Below the pieces are notes generated by a model. That model was not told the DNA's origin, made no database searches, and saw only the letters and a list, made by a program, of their open reading frames with translations. The position numbers and the translations under genes are program-made. Below, piece by piece: positions 12,344 through 62,715 of a DNA stretch of 64,000 bases. Position 1 is the first letter of the stretch. Each line of letters opens with the position of its first letter. The DNA is from Anodontia alba (lineage: Eukaryota; Mollusca; Bivalvia; Lucinida; Lucinidae). The stretch is taken from the NCBI GenBank assembly GCA_964016985.1, contig OZ024827.1, forward strand, positions 60,180,681-60,244,680, in the 5' to 3' direction.

Positions 12344-12549
12344 CCCTTGCCATGCTGAATAAATTAAGATGCCATGCCCTTTTCTAATTTTCAGCAAATC
12401 AGATTACTTGATCCAGATTGTTGATATAAATTCACATACTTAATGGCAAACAGTGCAGATCCAGATCAGTTGGCTTCTTCAGAAGCAAACTGATCTGGAT
12501 CTACACTGTTTCCAAAGGCAGGACATATCTGGATTCAGCAGGACTAGGG
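12344..12549 (+). mobile_element. TTAA-flanked MITE (piggyBac-like ends), copy 2
   Basis: TTAA flanks are at 12340-12343 and 12550-12553. The ends start CCCTTG and finish in the inverse (CAGGACTAGGG). Length is 206 bp, with the internal CAGTTGGCTTCTTCAGAAG palindrome. Same orientation as copies 1 and 3. Confidence 0.85.
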
Positions 12550-12843
12550 TTAATACTTAGAATGCGATAACATTTTTAAAATATTTTGCTAATTTTTCCC
12601 AGAAAACAGAATTTGTCCTTCTGAGACATTTTGGCATAAAATGTCAAGCCCTATTTACAGGGAAAAACAAGAAAAATATCATCAATCTGTCATCTGTTGA
12701 ATTTGCCAACTGTGTGGGAAGTGTTAAACAATGTACTTGTGATATATGCAAACAGGAAAAATGCAGCTTAGCCTATGTATCAATACAGTCTTATCAGGGT
12801 CTGTGCTGTCACTTTATCATAGTGTCCAAACTTTCTGTAAGCT

Positions 12844-13139
12844 CATGGGGGTGGTCGGGTGTGGCGAAGGTGTCGTGTATCTTGCGTCACCAGGGCATCC
12901 AACTGATATTGGCTTACAGTTGGGCAAGGCCTGCTATCCTTATAGCAGGTAAAATTAGAGGGGGGGATGTTTTTATTTCTTGTTTCTTCACTTTCATTCC
13001 TGTTCCTCTTTCTTCCCTGTCCATCTCTTTCATCTCCTCTACTATCTCTTCAATCTCTTTTCTCCCTTTCTCTGGGAGACGACACAAAATGACCCACAAG
13101 GGTTGACGTGTCGTTAAACCCAAACTTAATCAATCAATC
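12844..13139 (+). repeat. Dispersed retroposon-like repeat with (AATC)n tail, copy A
   Basis: The body runs from about 'GGGGGTGGTCGGGTGTGGCG' through 'AGGCCTGCTATCCTTATAGC', a pyrimidine-rich centre and 'GACGACACAAAATGACCCAC', and ends in AATCAATCAATCAATT. An opposite-orientation copy lies at 38985-39243. Two copies with the same short-repeat tail suggest a SINE-like retroposon, but I see no clear A/B boxes. Confidence 0.65.
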
Positions 13140-13201
13140 AATTCTGTAAGCCCATAAATTCGCAATCTGACCTAGACCTTAACTCTCCATCTATGCTTCA
13201 A

Positions 13202-13304
13202 GATGTGTGTGTGTGTGTGTGTGTATGTTTGTGTGTGTGTGCGTGTGCATGCACATATGTTCATGCGTGCATGTGTGTGTGCATGCATGAGTGTGTGTGT
13301 GTTT
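13202..13304 (+). repeat. GT-rich microsatellite
   Basis: Interrupted (GT)n with GCGT, CATGCA and TATG interruptions. The open frame through it encodes only alternating Cys/Val and is not a gene. Confidence 0.9.
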
Positions 13305-13532
13305 TTTCATAAAATGACTCAAATATTTCCTATTTCTAAACAAAAACACTGTATGGAAGGCAATTTTATTGAGTACAGATTATTACTGGGAGTACATTTT
13401 CATTGAAATATATTTTTTTCTTATTTTTCCATTAAAATGTATACGGAGTACCCAAAACATAATGTTGATGGAGAACTGGAGAAAACTATCCCAGAATTAT
13501 TATCAGTGCCTTTGCTTTTCACCTGAAAATAT

Positions 13533-13993
13533 CTATATCTGAGAAGATCAAAGACCCATTATAAATATCAATATCTGAGAAGAGCAAAGACCATTATAAA
13601 TATCAATATCTGAGAAGGGCAAAGACCCATTATAAATATCAATATCTGATAAGAGCAAAGACCCATTATAAATATCAATATCTGAGAAGAGCAAAGACCC
13701 ATTATAAATATCAATATCTGAGAAGAGCAAAGACCATTATAAATATCAATATCTGAGAAGGGCAAAGACCCATTATAAATATCAAGATCTGAGAACTGCA
13801 AAGACCCATTATAAATATCAATATCTGAGATGAGCAAAGACCCATTATAAATATCAATATCTGAGAAGAGCAAAGACCCATTATAAATATCAATATCTGA
13901 GAAGAGCAAAGACCCATTATATAAATATTAAACTCTGAGAAGAGCAAAGACCATAATAAATATCAAGATCTGAGAAGAGCAAAGACCATTATA
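13533..13993 (+). repeat. 36-base minisatellite, 13 units
   Basis: Thirteen units of 35-38 bases, built on TCTGAGAAGAGCAAAGACCC plus ATTATAAATATCAATA. Because the unit is a multiple of three, overlapping open frames with a 12-residue period appear on the minus strand. Unit-length changes (CCC versus CC) break them. The array stops exactly where the AACTAG head of the next element begins at 13994. Confidence 0.93.
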
Positions 13994-16325
13994 AACTAGA
14001 GCTGGTGTTTGTAAAACACTATGCCCCCAACTGCCTAACACTGCTTGACTCCAAACACTGCTTGCCCATTTACAGTACAAATATACAAAATTTCAATGTT
14101 ATTTTATTAAAAGGGAAATAACTCTAAAATGGGAGACAATTCATGTAAGAAAAAAAATACATGTCACCTATTTTTTTCATGAGGAACCCACATATGAAAT
14201 TTCACAACATTAGCATACATGGTTCTAAACTTATGCTATATACAATAAAGCAACAACATTAAATGGTCAGAAATTGCAAAGGGCCATAACTCCAACACCA
14301 TTTCATTTATTTGGTTCAAAATTTAATCAGATGATCTCCTCCTCAGTCCCAATCAGTATACCAAATATCAAGGCTCTAGCTCAAATACTTTTTGAGATAT
14401 CTTGCTAACGAGATTTCAATGTTATTTTATTAAAAGGTAAATAATTCTAAAATGGGAGATAATTAGGATAAGAAAAATATATTGGTCACTTATTTGTTCA
14501 TGAGGAATCCATATGTGAAATTTCAAAACATTAGCATACATGATTCTAAACTATAACTGCTATGAAAAAAGAAAATACAAGGTAAAAATGGCCCAGTCTA
14601 CAAAGGGCCATAATCCATCAGTATTTTTTAGAATTTATTCAAAAGTTAATCAGATCATCTACTCATCACTACCAATCTATTCAGAAAGTTTCAAGACTCT
14701 AGCTTCAATAGTTTTTGAGATATTTTGCTGACAAGGGAAAATGCCCAAATTTACAAAGGGCCATTTCTCATGAAATATTTTTCAAAATTTATTCAAAAGT
14801 TAATCAGGTCATCTACTCATCATTAAAATTCAATTCACCAAGTTTCAAGGCTCTAGCTCCAACGGTTTTTTAAATATTTTGTTGACAAGGTAAAAATGCC
14901 CAAAATTACAAAGGGCCAAAACTCACGAAGAATTTTTTTTAGAATTTATTCAAAAGTTAATCAGGTCATCTACTCATCACTACCAATTTATTTACCAAGT
15001 TTCAAGGCTCTAGCTTCAATAGTTTTTGAGATATTTTGCTGACAAGGGAAAAATGCCAAAAGGGCCATTACTCATGAAATATTTTTTTCAAAATCTATTT
15101 ATCATTATCAATCAATTAACCAAGTTTCAAGGCTCTACCTCCAACAGTTTTTGAGATATTTTGCTGACAAGGGAAAAATGGCGAATTTTTAAAGGGCCGT
15201 AACTCATGAAATATTATTTAGAATTTACTCAAAAGTTAATCAGGCCATCATTATTACCTATCAATTCACCAAGTTTCAAGGCTCTACCTCCAACAGTTTT
15301 TGAGATATTTTGCTTACAAGGTAAAAATGCCCCAAATTACAAAGGGCCATAACTCATGACATATTTTTCACAATTTATTCAAAAGTTAACCAGGTCACCT
15401 ACTCAAGACTCAAGCTTCAGTAGTTTTTGAGATATTTTGCTGAGAAGGGACAAATGCCCAAATTTACAAAGGGCCATTGCTCATGAAATATTTTTCAATA
15501 TTTACTCAAAAGTTAATCAGGTCATCTACTCATCATTACCAATCAAATTATCAAGTTTCAAGGCTCTAGCTCCAACAGTTTTTGAGATATTTTGCGGACA
15601 AGGTAAAAATGCCCAAAATTGCAAAGGGTCATAACTCATGAAGTATTCTTCAGAATTTTATTCAACAGTTAATCAGGTCGTCTATTCATCACTACCACCT
15701 ATTCATCAAGTTTCAAGGCTCTAGCTCCAACAGTTTTTGAGATATTTTGCTGACAAGGTAAAAATGCCCAAAATTACAAAGGGCCATAACTCATGAAGCA
15801 TTTTTCAGAATTTATTAAAAAGTTAATCAGGTCATCTACTGACCACTACAAATCCATTCACCAAGTTTCAAGGCTCTATCTCTAACAGTTTTTGAGATAT
15901 TTTGCTGACAAGGTAAAAATGCCCAAAATTACAAAGGGCCATAACTCAAGTAATATTTTTCAAAATTAACTCAAAATTAATTTAATCAGGTTGTCTACTG
16001 ATCACTAACAGTCTATTCATCAAGTTTCAAAGGACTAGCTTCAATAGTTTTTGAGATATTTTGCTGACAAGATTACATTCATATTTTTTTCAAAGGGCCA
16101 TAACTCAGGAAAGTGGCATAATCCTGTCAAGAAAAAAAATATACGTGTCAGCTATTTTTTCATGAGGAATCCATATAAGAAATTTCAAAACAGTAGCATG
16201 CACAGTTCTAAAGTTATGCTATGCATCAAAAAGCGTGACGAACGGAAGGACGAATGCCCCAGAAGCAATATGCCCCTCCAACTACAATATACTCTTCCAA
16301 CTTCTTCGAAGTTGGGGGCATAATA
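13994..16325 (+). mobile_element. 'AACTAG' element with about 150-base core array
   Basis: The head is AACTAGAGCTGGTGTTTGTA followed by ATGCCCCCAACTGCC. About eleven units follow, each with 'CAAAGGGCCATAACTCATGA', 'AAAAGTTAATCAGGTCATCT' and 'GTTTTTGAGATATTTTGCTG'. The tail contains a degenerate 'GACGAACGGAAGGACGAATG' and the palindrome CCAACTTCTTCGAAGTTGG followed by GGGCATA. Same family as 4774-7990. Non-coding; Helentron/Pearl-like by layout. Confidence 0.65.
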
Positions 16326-16983
16326 AAGTATAACTGAGGTGATAATTGAGGAAATTTTTATCACTTTTGCACAAAAATGTACTTGTGGGTATTCATTTGA
16401 GTTGCTCCAATGAGGCAATAAGATTTATTTTGGTGCAATATGTATATATGGAGACCAGTGACTGAATTTGTTCAGTGTGTTTGATTTTCACCTGGACCTG
16501 AAGATCTGGTGAACAATATCTATAGAACACAATAATGAGCAGACAACCAACTATCTGCATGGATGTACAGTGGTTTGTCAGTTCTATACTGTTTGTATAG
16601 TTTTCTTACAGCACACTGACTCTCTGCACTCTAACTAGCCATATACTGCTAACTAGCCCTATACTGCACCAATTGTTTTACTTATCACGTATCACATGAA
16701 AAGAAAAAAGAAAAAATAATTCTCACAAACTTGTGTAGTCATTGTACAGGTAAATCTGACAGGCAAACTGAAATGTACATGGTAAATATCAAATTCAACA
16801 GTCATATTTAACCAAATTAGCATGTTATGGAAAATGAACATTTTTCTACATTCAAATCAGCAAAGATCTTGAAAAGCCTATATACCTGCACTAAATGCCA
16901 TATACATGTACATTCTTAAAGGAGCCTACACTACACAGGGAAATAGCAAAGGTGCTGACTAGATTGTGCAGATGCATATCAAC

Positions 16984-17187
16984 ACAGCTCCAGATAAGGC
17001 AGTTTTTTTTTTGTTTTTTAACCAAAAAGTACTGATAGTTTTTTCTAACTAATCCATGAAAACATGTTGTGGGTACTCCTCAGAAGCAATGTCATCGACA
17101 TGCTTCTAACGAGTACCCACAACAAAATGTTTTCATATAGAAATAAGAAAAATATTTACTTGATACCCTCTCTTATCTAGATCTATG
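16984..17187. mobile_element. Foldback hairpin MITE
   Basis: The outer ends are CAGCTCCAGATAAGG and TCTTATCTAGATCTATG (inverted). The centre at 17053-17152 is a hairpin with arms of about 45 bases: CATGAAAACATGTTGTGGGT on the left, ACCCACAACAAAATGTTTTC on the right. It belongs to the family whose best-dated copy is 44038-44265. Confidence 0.75.
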
Positions 17188-17394
17188 ATAAAGTAGCTCC
17201 AGATTATTGGAGTATTTCAAAGATGTTTTTTTTTTTTGCCCTAAACCATGTATTGTTTGTACTCAACAGAACTACCTCTGTGAAGCAATTCAAATGAATA
17301 CCCACAAGGCATGAATTGATGCAAAAATAATACAAAGTCATCACAAATTATTGTCTCTATAGATATAAATGTAGATAAATGGGCATATCAGGTA

Positions 17395-17553
17395 ACTATT
17401 TTTCTTATTTCTCCATGAAAACATGTGGCTACTCAGAAGAAGTGCCTTGGTGAGACACTTCTACTGAGTATCCACATGTTTTCATGGAGAAAAAAAAACA
17501 ACAATATTCTTGACTGAAAAAAAAAAGGTATCTATCTAGAGCCATGGTCTTAA
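17395..17553. repeat. Foldback hairpin MITE, partial
   Basis: A strong hairpin at 17402-17492 (TTTCTCCATGAAAACATGTG / CACATGTTTTCATGGAGAAA) and a right end TATCTATCTAGAGCCATGG. The left outer end is not clear. Confidence 0.7.
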
Positions 17554-17755
17554 AAATTACCTTAAATAGAGCTATGTGTAATTACCTTTCATACAGAGCT
17601 GTGTAATTACCTTACATAGAGCTGTGTAATTACCTTGCATGGAGCTATGTGTAATTACCTTACATAGAGCTATGTGTAATTACCTTACATAGAGATATGT
17701 GTAATTACCTCACACAGAACCATGTGTAATTAACTTACATAGAGCTATGTGCAAG
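17554..17755 (+). repeat. About 25-base tandem repeat with near-palindromic core
   Basis: About eight units of TTACCTTACATAGAGCTATG plus TGTAA. Each unit contains the near-palindrome CATAGAGCTATG. Unit lengths range from about 22 to 27 bases. Confidence 0.85.
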
Positions 17756-17786
17756 CTGGCCTTGGTCTTTACTTTTACTCGAGAAA

Positions 17787-18021
17787 ATGAGCCGACACAC
17801 AAAAAAGGGATCTTCTGGTTTTCGGGTTTGTGGTTCTTCAAATGCACAGTCCCTTACTGGGGATACAGACATGCCTTTTTGCCTGACACTTCCTCAAGAT
17901 CCCTACTACATGTCTGTGAATAGCAAAGACTCTTGCAAGACTGCACTCATGCGCAGGCTTGTCTGAGTCTTCGCTGGTCGCCTATGTGATAAGTACCATT
18001 TTCTTATGTGCTGGCTCAAAT
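17787..18021. mobile_element. MITE with 'TGAGCCRRCACA' inverted ends, copy A
   Basis: The left end ATGAGCCGACACACAAAAAA is the imperfect inverse of the right end TTCTTATGTGCTGGCTCA. The interior ('TTTGTGGTTCTTCAAATG', 'CTACTACATGTCTGTGAA') matches the copy at 32938-33174 over its whole length. It is non-coding. Confidence 0.75.
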
Positions 18022-18919
18022 GTTGTTTTCTCACAAAATATTTCGAGTTTTCATGCTACTGGCGTCATATAAAACCTGCCTTTAATGCATGTAAACAGTG
18101 AAGGACCTGATCAACCTGTGAATCACACATCTCGGCACTCCCTGCCTATAAATATTTACCATATTTACCCTAAGCTAACAGTATTACTGAGTAGATTCAG
18201 ACCTGGTGCTACCAAAAGTGGCATCTGTTTGGTCTGTAACTGTTGAGTCTATTTGTGAACAGTAAAGCCCCAAGATGATTAATTGATCTGGGCCTTTCTT
18301 GTATGCCTATGAGTTAAGTCCATTTTTTCTGTGATTTTGTTTGCATAAAATCAGCTAAGAAATAGCAAAATTATATAAATCAATCCCAAACAGACTGGAA
18401 GTAAATGCTGTTTTCAGTCCTGAGTTTATTTTTAGCACTCTCTGGCTGAAACCAGCAATTAACCAATTGCTGTTCTGTTTGGTTCTGTTTTGTTTTTTTT
18501 CCCTTTTCCTGGAGACAAAAACAATTGTTTGCCTTAGTATCAGTTCAGGGCCCAGTAGTTAACAACTATTGATGTTGTTAAAACTTCGATCATAAAATAT
18601 GGCATATATGCTAATATTTTTGCTGAAAAAATGTGAGTAGCTTTTCAGCAAAAATACCTGTGAATTAGATATTGTACTTACTAGAACAGTTAACATTTTG
18701 ACCACTAACAAGCTTGTTAAGCTAATGATGCTATGAACAACTGGGCCCTGGATTTTTTATCAGATATTGTTTTGTCTATAATCTGTTAGATATTTGGTTA
18801 ACTTGCCAGTTTTTCAGATAACTGGTGTTCAAGGGCCAAGATCAGCAAGCTCATTCATAAAATCTGGATCTCATACTGAGTAGGCAAATACTTTTCAAAG
18901 TCTGCCTAACACCAGTCAG
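18022..18919. other. Non-coding DNA
   Basis: No gene or well-bounded element is recognised. Confidence 0.4.
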
Positions 18920-19104
18920 TTTGACTGTGTTGAGGTTTTACGTCCCAGTCAACCCAATGTGGTCGTGTCAAGTACGGTCAGTTTACGTAAGGCAGGCTTA
19001 GTCCTCTAAGCGGTTAACCAGTATTGTGAACATTCTTTCGTCAGAAACTGACGACTGCCCTTCTTGAATCAGTGGGAGGGAACGACCATAGGAAATATTT
19101 CATG
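18920..19104 (-). mobile_element. tRNA-derived SINE, 5'-truncated, copy 3
   Basis: It contains only the 3' body of the SINE (TGTGTTGAGGTTTTACGTCC to GGAAATATTTCATG on the plus strand) and lacks the tRNA-like head. Direct repeat CCAGTCAG at 18912-18919 and 19105-19112. 5' truncation plus a target duplication fits target-primed insertion. Confidence 0.85.
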
Positions 19105-19397
19105 CCAGTCAGACTAATTATTAAGATGTATGTATAATTTTTTGCAGGCCTAACAAGTTTTTGTCTGACATATCGATCAGTTCTACAGATTTCTCATAGA
19201 CTGCTAATAAAGGCCATTGCTGTCTGCTTACAATATCATTGGACAATACATGTCATATTAATAAACAGGAATGGCCCTGATCCAACTGCACAGATATGGT
19301 GATGTGGACCCCTGGTATTGGTATATGTCTATAAATGGTCCTTACGCCATATGCAAAGAGCAAAGGCCCAGACCTGTCTGCAGTATCTGTTCATTAA

Positions 19398-19603
19398 TCC
19401 TTGTCCTGCTGAATAAATTAAGATGCCACACCCACTTCTAATTTTCAGCCAATCAGATCACTTGGTCTGGACTGATGCTATAAATTCACAAACTTAATGG
19501 CAAACAGTGCAGATCCAGATCAGTTGGCTTCTTCAGAAGCCAACTGATCTGGATCTACACTGTTTGCAAAGACATGGTATATCTGGGTTCAGCAGGACAA
19601 GGG
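19398..19603 (+). mobile_element. TTAA-flanked MITE (piggyBac-like ends), copy 3
   Basis: Exact TTAA flanks at 19394-19397 and 19604-19607. Ends are TCCTTGTCCTGCTGAA and TTCAGCAGGACAAGGG. The central palindrome is perfect over 'CAGTTGGCTTCTTCAGAAGC' and its complement. At 206 bp it is the best-preserved copy. Confidence 0.9.
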
Positions 19604-20228
19604 TTAATATATTCTCTCATACCCAAAGATACTGTTGGCTAGAAAAGAATGCCCAGTGACTGTGAAGGCCGATCTGGGCCTGTGATGCCTATGTGAGGCA
19701 TACAAGGCCTTTCCATATGTTGTACATTCTTATATTCTCAGCATATCACTGATGGGATGTTTCAGGGGTATGAATACACTTTACAGGGAGGCATCTTTTG
19801 TCAATTGTTTTTTCCTCCCTCTTGAAAAAATGGTCTACCTAAAAGGAAAGAATTTGCTCCCAAGGAGAGCAATTTGTTTCCTTTTAAAGTAGAACCCTTT
19901 TCAGAAGGTCTTGGTAAGCACAACTGCAAACAGGAAGCCATAAAAGCTATCTCCTTTGTACAACATGGCATAAAAATCTATCAAATGTATCCATTCACTT
20001 TAAGTGTATGAAGAGCAAGGAACTATTGTAAAAGGGTAATCACCATAACATATCAGTAAGAAAGATCACATTCTTGAAGAGATGAAGTAAAGTACACAAA
20101 TGAGCTTATGTTTACATGAAATATGGTGCACCCTGGGAAAATCAATATTATCCCATAATGCAACTATGAAGATCCACACCAACCCCTGTATCATACCTCC
20201 AGAAAACAGGAGCATCCAGATAAATGTT

Positions 20229-20332
20229 TTTTCTTATTTCTCCATGAGAACATATGTTATGGGTACTCATTTAAAGCATCTTGGTGAGACACTTCTAAAG
20301 AGTGTCCAACACATTTTTGTGGAGAATTAAGG
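20229..20332. repeat. Degenerate foldback hairpin
   Basis: TTTCTTATTTCTCCATGAGA is followed by 'GGGTACTCATTTAAAGC' and a decayed right arm ending GTGGAGAATTAAGG. It directly abuts the MITE that starts at 20333. Confidence 0.6.
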
Positions 20333-20601
20333 CATCACAAAAACATGACTATATAATTTTGACCCCTTATACCCCACTTTTATATAGTAAAACTGGGGTT
20401 TACAGGGGTACATATTATTTTTCTTATTTCTGCTCATAAACATAGATCGTTAGAACCGCTATGCTGAGGCAGTTTTAACGAGTACCCACGACCTATGTTT
20501 TGAGCAGAAATATGAAAAGTATCAAAGTTTTTTTATCTAAAAATTTTCAGTTTTTGGAGGTGAAATCTTCTATATATTTTAATAGGCGTGTTTTCGTAAT
20601 G
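20333..20601. mobile_element. MITE with 'CATCACRAAAACA' ends carrying a hairpin core, copy A
   Basis: The ends are CATCACAAAAACATGACTAT and AATAGGCGTGTTTTCGTAATG (inverted). The shared interior 'CCCCACTTTTATATAGTAAA' matches the copy at 30126-30406. At the centre (20437-20508) is a hairpin related to the one in the CTCCAGATAAGG-ended MITEs. Confidence 0.8.
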
Positions 20602-22515
20602 GAAAATATCAATAATTTTTGGGTTACAAAAGTGTCATCCATAGCTCTGGATAAAATGCTTTTAACAACCAAAATGTATTCATATTTTTTTCTCCACTGT
20701 TGACTCTTCTAACAAGTACCCACAAGAAATGTATCCATGGAGAACCAAAATATTTACCCGAGACACCATTATCTAGAGCTGAGGTCTGTTGTACATCTGT
20801 GCAGACTGCTCAATGTGTTCTATTCGGACTTCATGTAACCTAAAACAAACTGGGCAGGTCTGCAGGCTGTACTGTGCCTTCACTGATCAAAGTTGGGGTA
20901 GCAGTGGTTTTCCCAGACTACCCCTAAAAATTTCTACTCATACAATACAGACATTTTCTGTACAAACAAAAATTTGTAAATATCTTTTAACCCTAAGAGC
21001 ACCAAGCAAATTTGCAGCCAACAGCATTCTCATTCTTTTTTTATTTATTTTTCAGAGAAACTAATACTTGACATTTCAGGTAAATCGTCTGCCTAGCAGA
21101 GGATTCACATGAAATGACATCTTATTTTTTCTGAAAAAAAATTAGAACGTCATTTTCTGCAGCTGTGATTGGCATTTAAGGATTAATAATGTCACCAGGA
21201 CTTTGCGTAAGAAATGTCACTTTAAAAGAAAACTGAGTATAACAGTTGGACAATGTTGTAATTCTCATATCACTGATATATGATGCCTATAGTGAGAAAA
21301 GTGCCCTACGCCATATGCAAACATCAAGGGCTAAGATCAAGCCATGCACAGATGCAGGTTGACCAGGGCATTCTCTTCTGATACAGTGTACAGAATCCAA
21401 TAATATTACAAGCAGAAAATGACGGCCATGTCTGACTGACTGAGTGAGCAGGCTGATCTGGGCCTTCAGTGCCTGCATATGTAATTAGGTCCCCTTTTCT
21501 CAAGATTGGCTCATACACTGTTTATATATCTGGTATCAACTACATAGCTATAAATTGTCAAGGATTTCCTTTTCACTGGGACACAATTATGTCTAGATCA
21601 GCCTGCATTCTGGTCTTAGAATAAGAACATTCTGATAAGGATCTAAACTGATTCAGGAGGCAGCAGTTATCTACTATGCAGATGAAGGGAAAAATGGTAC
21701 TGTTGCTTATTTAGTTCCATTTTATTGCAAAGATATTTGCAACAATAAAAACCGATTTTTCTGAAATAATCCAGATATAGCTTGGTTTACATTTTTGTTA
21801 AAGTACTTTACACCATTTCATTTTCAAACAGAAAACTATTCTCTTTCTTATTTCCTCATAAAAAACTTATAGGCTGCAAGATGAAAATAATATTCCTCTG
21901 GACATGAGTACTCAGTGAAGACTCTGATGAACCTTTGCATCCAACAGTTTGGTCAGTCTTTGAGGTTTGCGTGACAACCTTGTATCTTTGGCTAGCCAAA
22001 GAGTGACCTATGAAGGCCCTCAACAGACTGCACAGACATACAGACTGATTCTAGTCTTCTCTGGATACATGTCTGAAGGTGCATTTTCACATGTTGGAGC
22101 ACATATGCTGTAGCATCTCAAATAGATAAATTCCAATGAGATTCCACATCACAACATTTTGTGGAGAAATAAGGAAAATATCAATAGCTATATTTACATT
22201 TATCATTTTGGGTAAACAATTTTAGCAGATAACATTCTGAAATAGTTTTTTTTTATTTAGCCAAACAATAGGGTTTGACATTTCATACAAATGAGTAATG
22301 GGTAAAATGCAGGGAGTGTCACATCATAATTTTATGGAAAAAAAAAAAAAGAAAAATATATCTTCCATAAGCAGAAATCCTTGAGAGTGTCATGGTAAAA
22401 TTACAAGATACTGAAGCAACCCAATACAATGTCCTCTACTAGTGCATTTGATCCGTCAAACAAATCAAAATAATAAACATCTTATTGCTCTCCATTGATA
22501 TGTTTAGTTTTGTGA
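20602..22515. other. Non-coding DNA with decayed dispersed repeats; probable CMIP 3' UTR/downstream region
   Basis: There is no recognised exon. Repeats include 'GCTGATCTGGGCCTTCAGTG' near 21450 and 'GCCATATGCAAACATCAAGG' near 21310. Minus-strand AATAAA hexamers (TTTATT on the plus strand) occur near 22253, 21727 and 21043 and could serve the minus-strand gene, but I cannot choose among them. Confidence 0.35.
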
Positions 22516-22910
22516 GGCCACTACATAGCTCCAGATACATCAGGGTTTTCTTTTAATCAAAGTATATTGATTCTTTTCTTATTTCTTTACAAAAAATGTC
22601 ATAGGTCTAGATAGGAGAGGGTATCAGGCAAATAGTTTCTTATTTCTCAACAAAAACATATGTTGTGGGTACTCGTCAGAAGCGCCTCACTGAGGTGCTT
22701 CTAATGAGTACCCACAACATATATTTTTGTCGAGAAATAAGAAAAATATAGATACTTTTTGCTTGAAAAAAGCACCTTATCAAGAGCTATGATTGGTACT
22801 CATTAGAAGCACCTCACTCAGTAATTCTAATGAGTACCTGAAACATTTTTTTACAGAAATAAGAAAAACACTTACTTGTATACTCTTCTTATCTGGAGCT
22901 ACGCTACTAC
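22516..22910. repeat. Cluster of two foldback hairpins in a CTCCAGATA-type MITE
   Basis: The outer ends are CATAGCTCCAGATACATC and CTTCTTATCTGGAGCTACG. Two hairpins lie inside, at 22643-22742 (CATATGTTGTGGGTACTCGT / ATGAGTACCCACAACATATA, nearly perfect) and 22795-22866 (TACTCATTAGAAGCACCTCA, weaker). It is probably one element inserted in another. Confidence 0.7.
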
Positions 22911-23156
22911 TAGAACCATCTGGGTTATTGCAAGATCCATGCTTATCTGACAGACAAATCACTGCATGATGGACTGACATCTGTAGCTGACCTACAAACT
23001 ACACTCAATCAGACATCTTGGTCTCATTGCTAAGATTACAAACTCCTAGAAAACAGACTGATCTATGACAATGTTGTTCCTTATAAAAAATAATATCCAT
23101 GTTAGTCATTATTGGTCTGTCTTAATCACTTTCATTGTCGAACTGTACTCCTATAG

Positions 23157-62500
<39,344 letters not shown>

Positions 62501-62609
62501 CTGAAACAAAGAAATAAACAATCCTCGAAAATAGGTGACAAGAAAATGTTTAAGAACCCAATATCACTCCAGCTCCTGGACAATATAGATGGAACCATCC
62601 TTCTTTTCT

Positions 62610-62715
62610 TTTGTAATTTCTTATTTCTCCATGAAACGTGGTATTAAAATCTGAACCAAGCAGAAAATCATGTCTTATGGAGAATTAAGAAAAGCTTGTC
62701 TAGATACCACTAGAG
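62610..62715. repeat. Degenerate foldback hairpin MITE
   Basis: TTTCTTATTTCTCCATGAAA on the left, TCATGTCTTATGGAGAATTA plus AGAAAA on the right, and an end CTAGATACCACTAGAGCTATG of the CTCCAGATA type. The loop region is decayed. Confidence 0.6.

Noticed and set aside
12714..13106. 130-residue plus-strand ORF
   Set aside because: It runs through the pyrimidine-rich centre of a dispersed repeat that occurs inverted at 38985-39243.
13548..13947. Minus-strand ORFs with a 12-residue period
   Set aside because: They come from a 36-base minisatellite; all three frames give similar repeats, and length changes break each frame.
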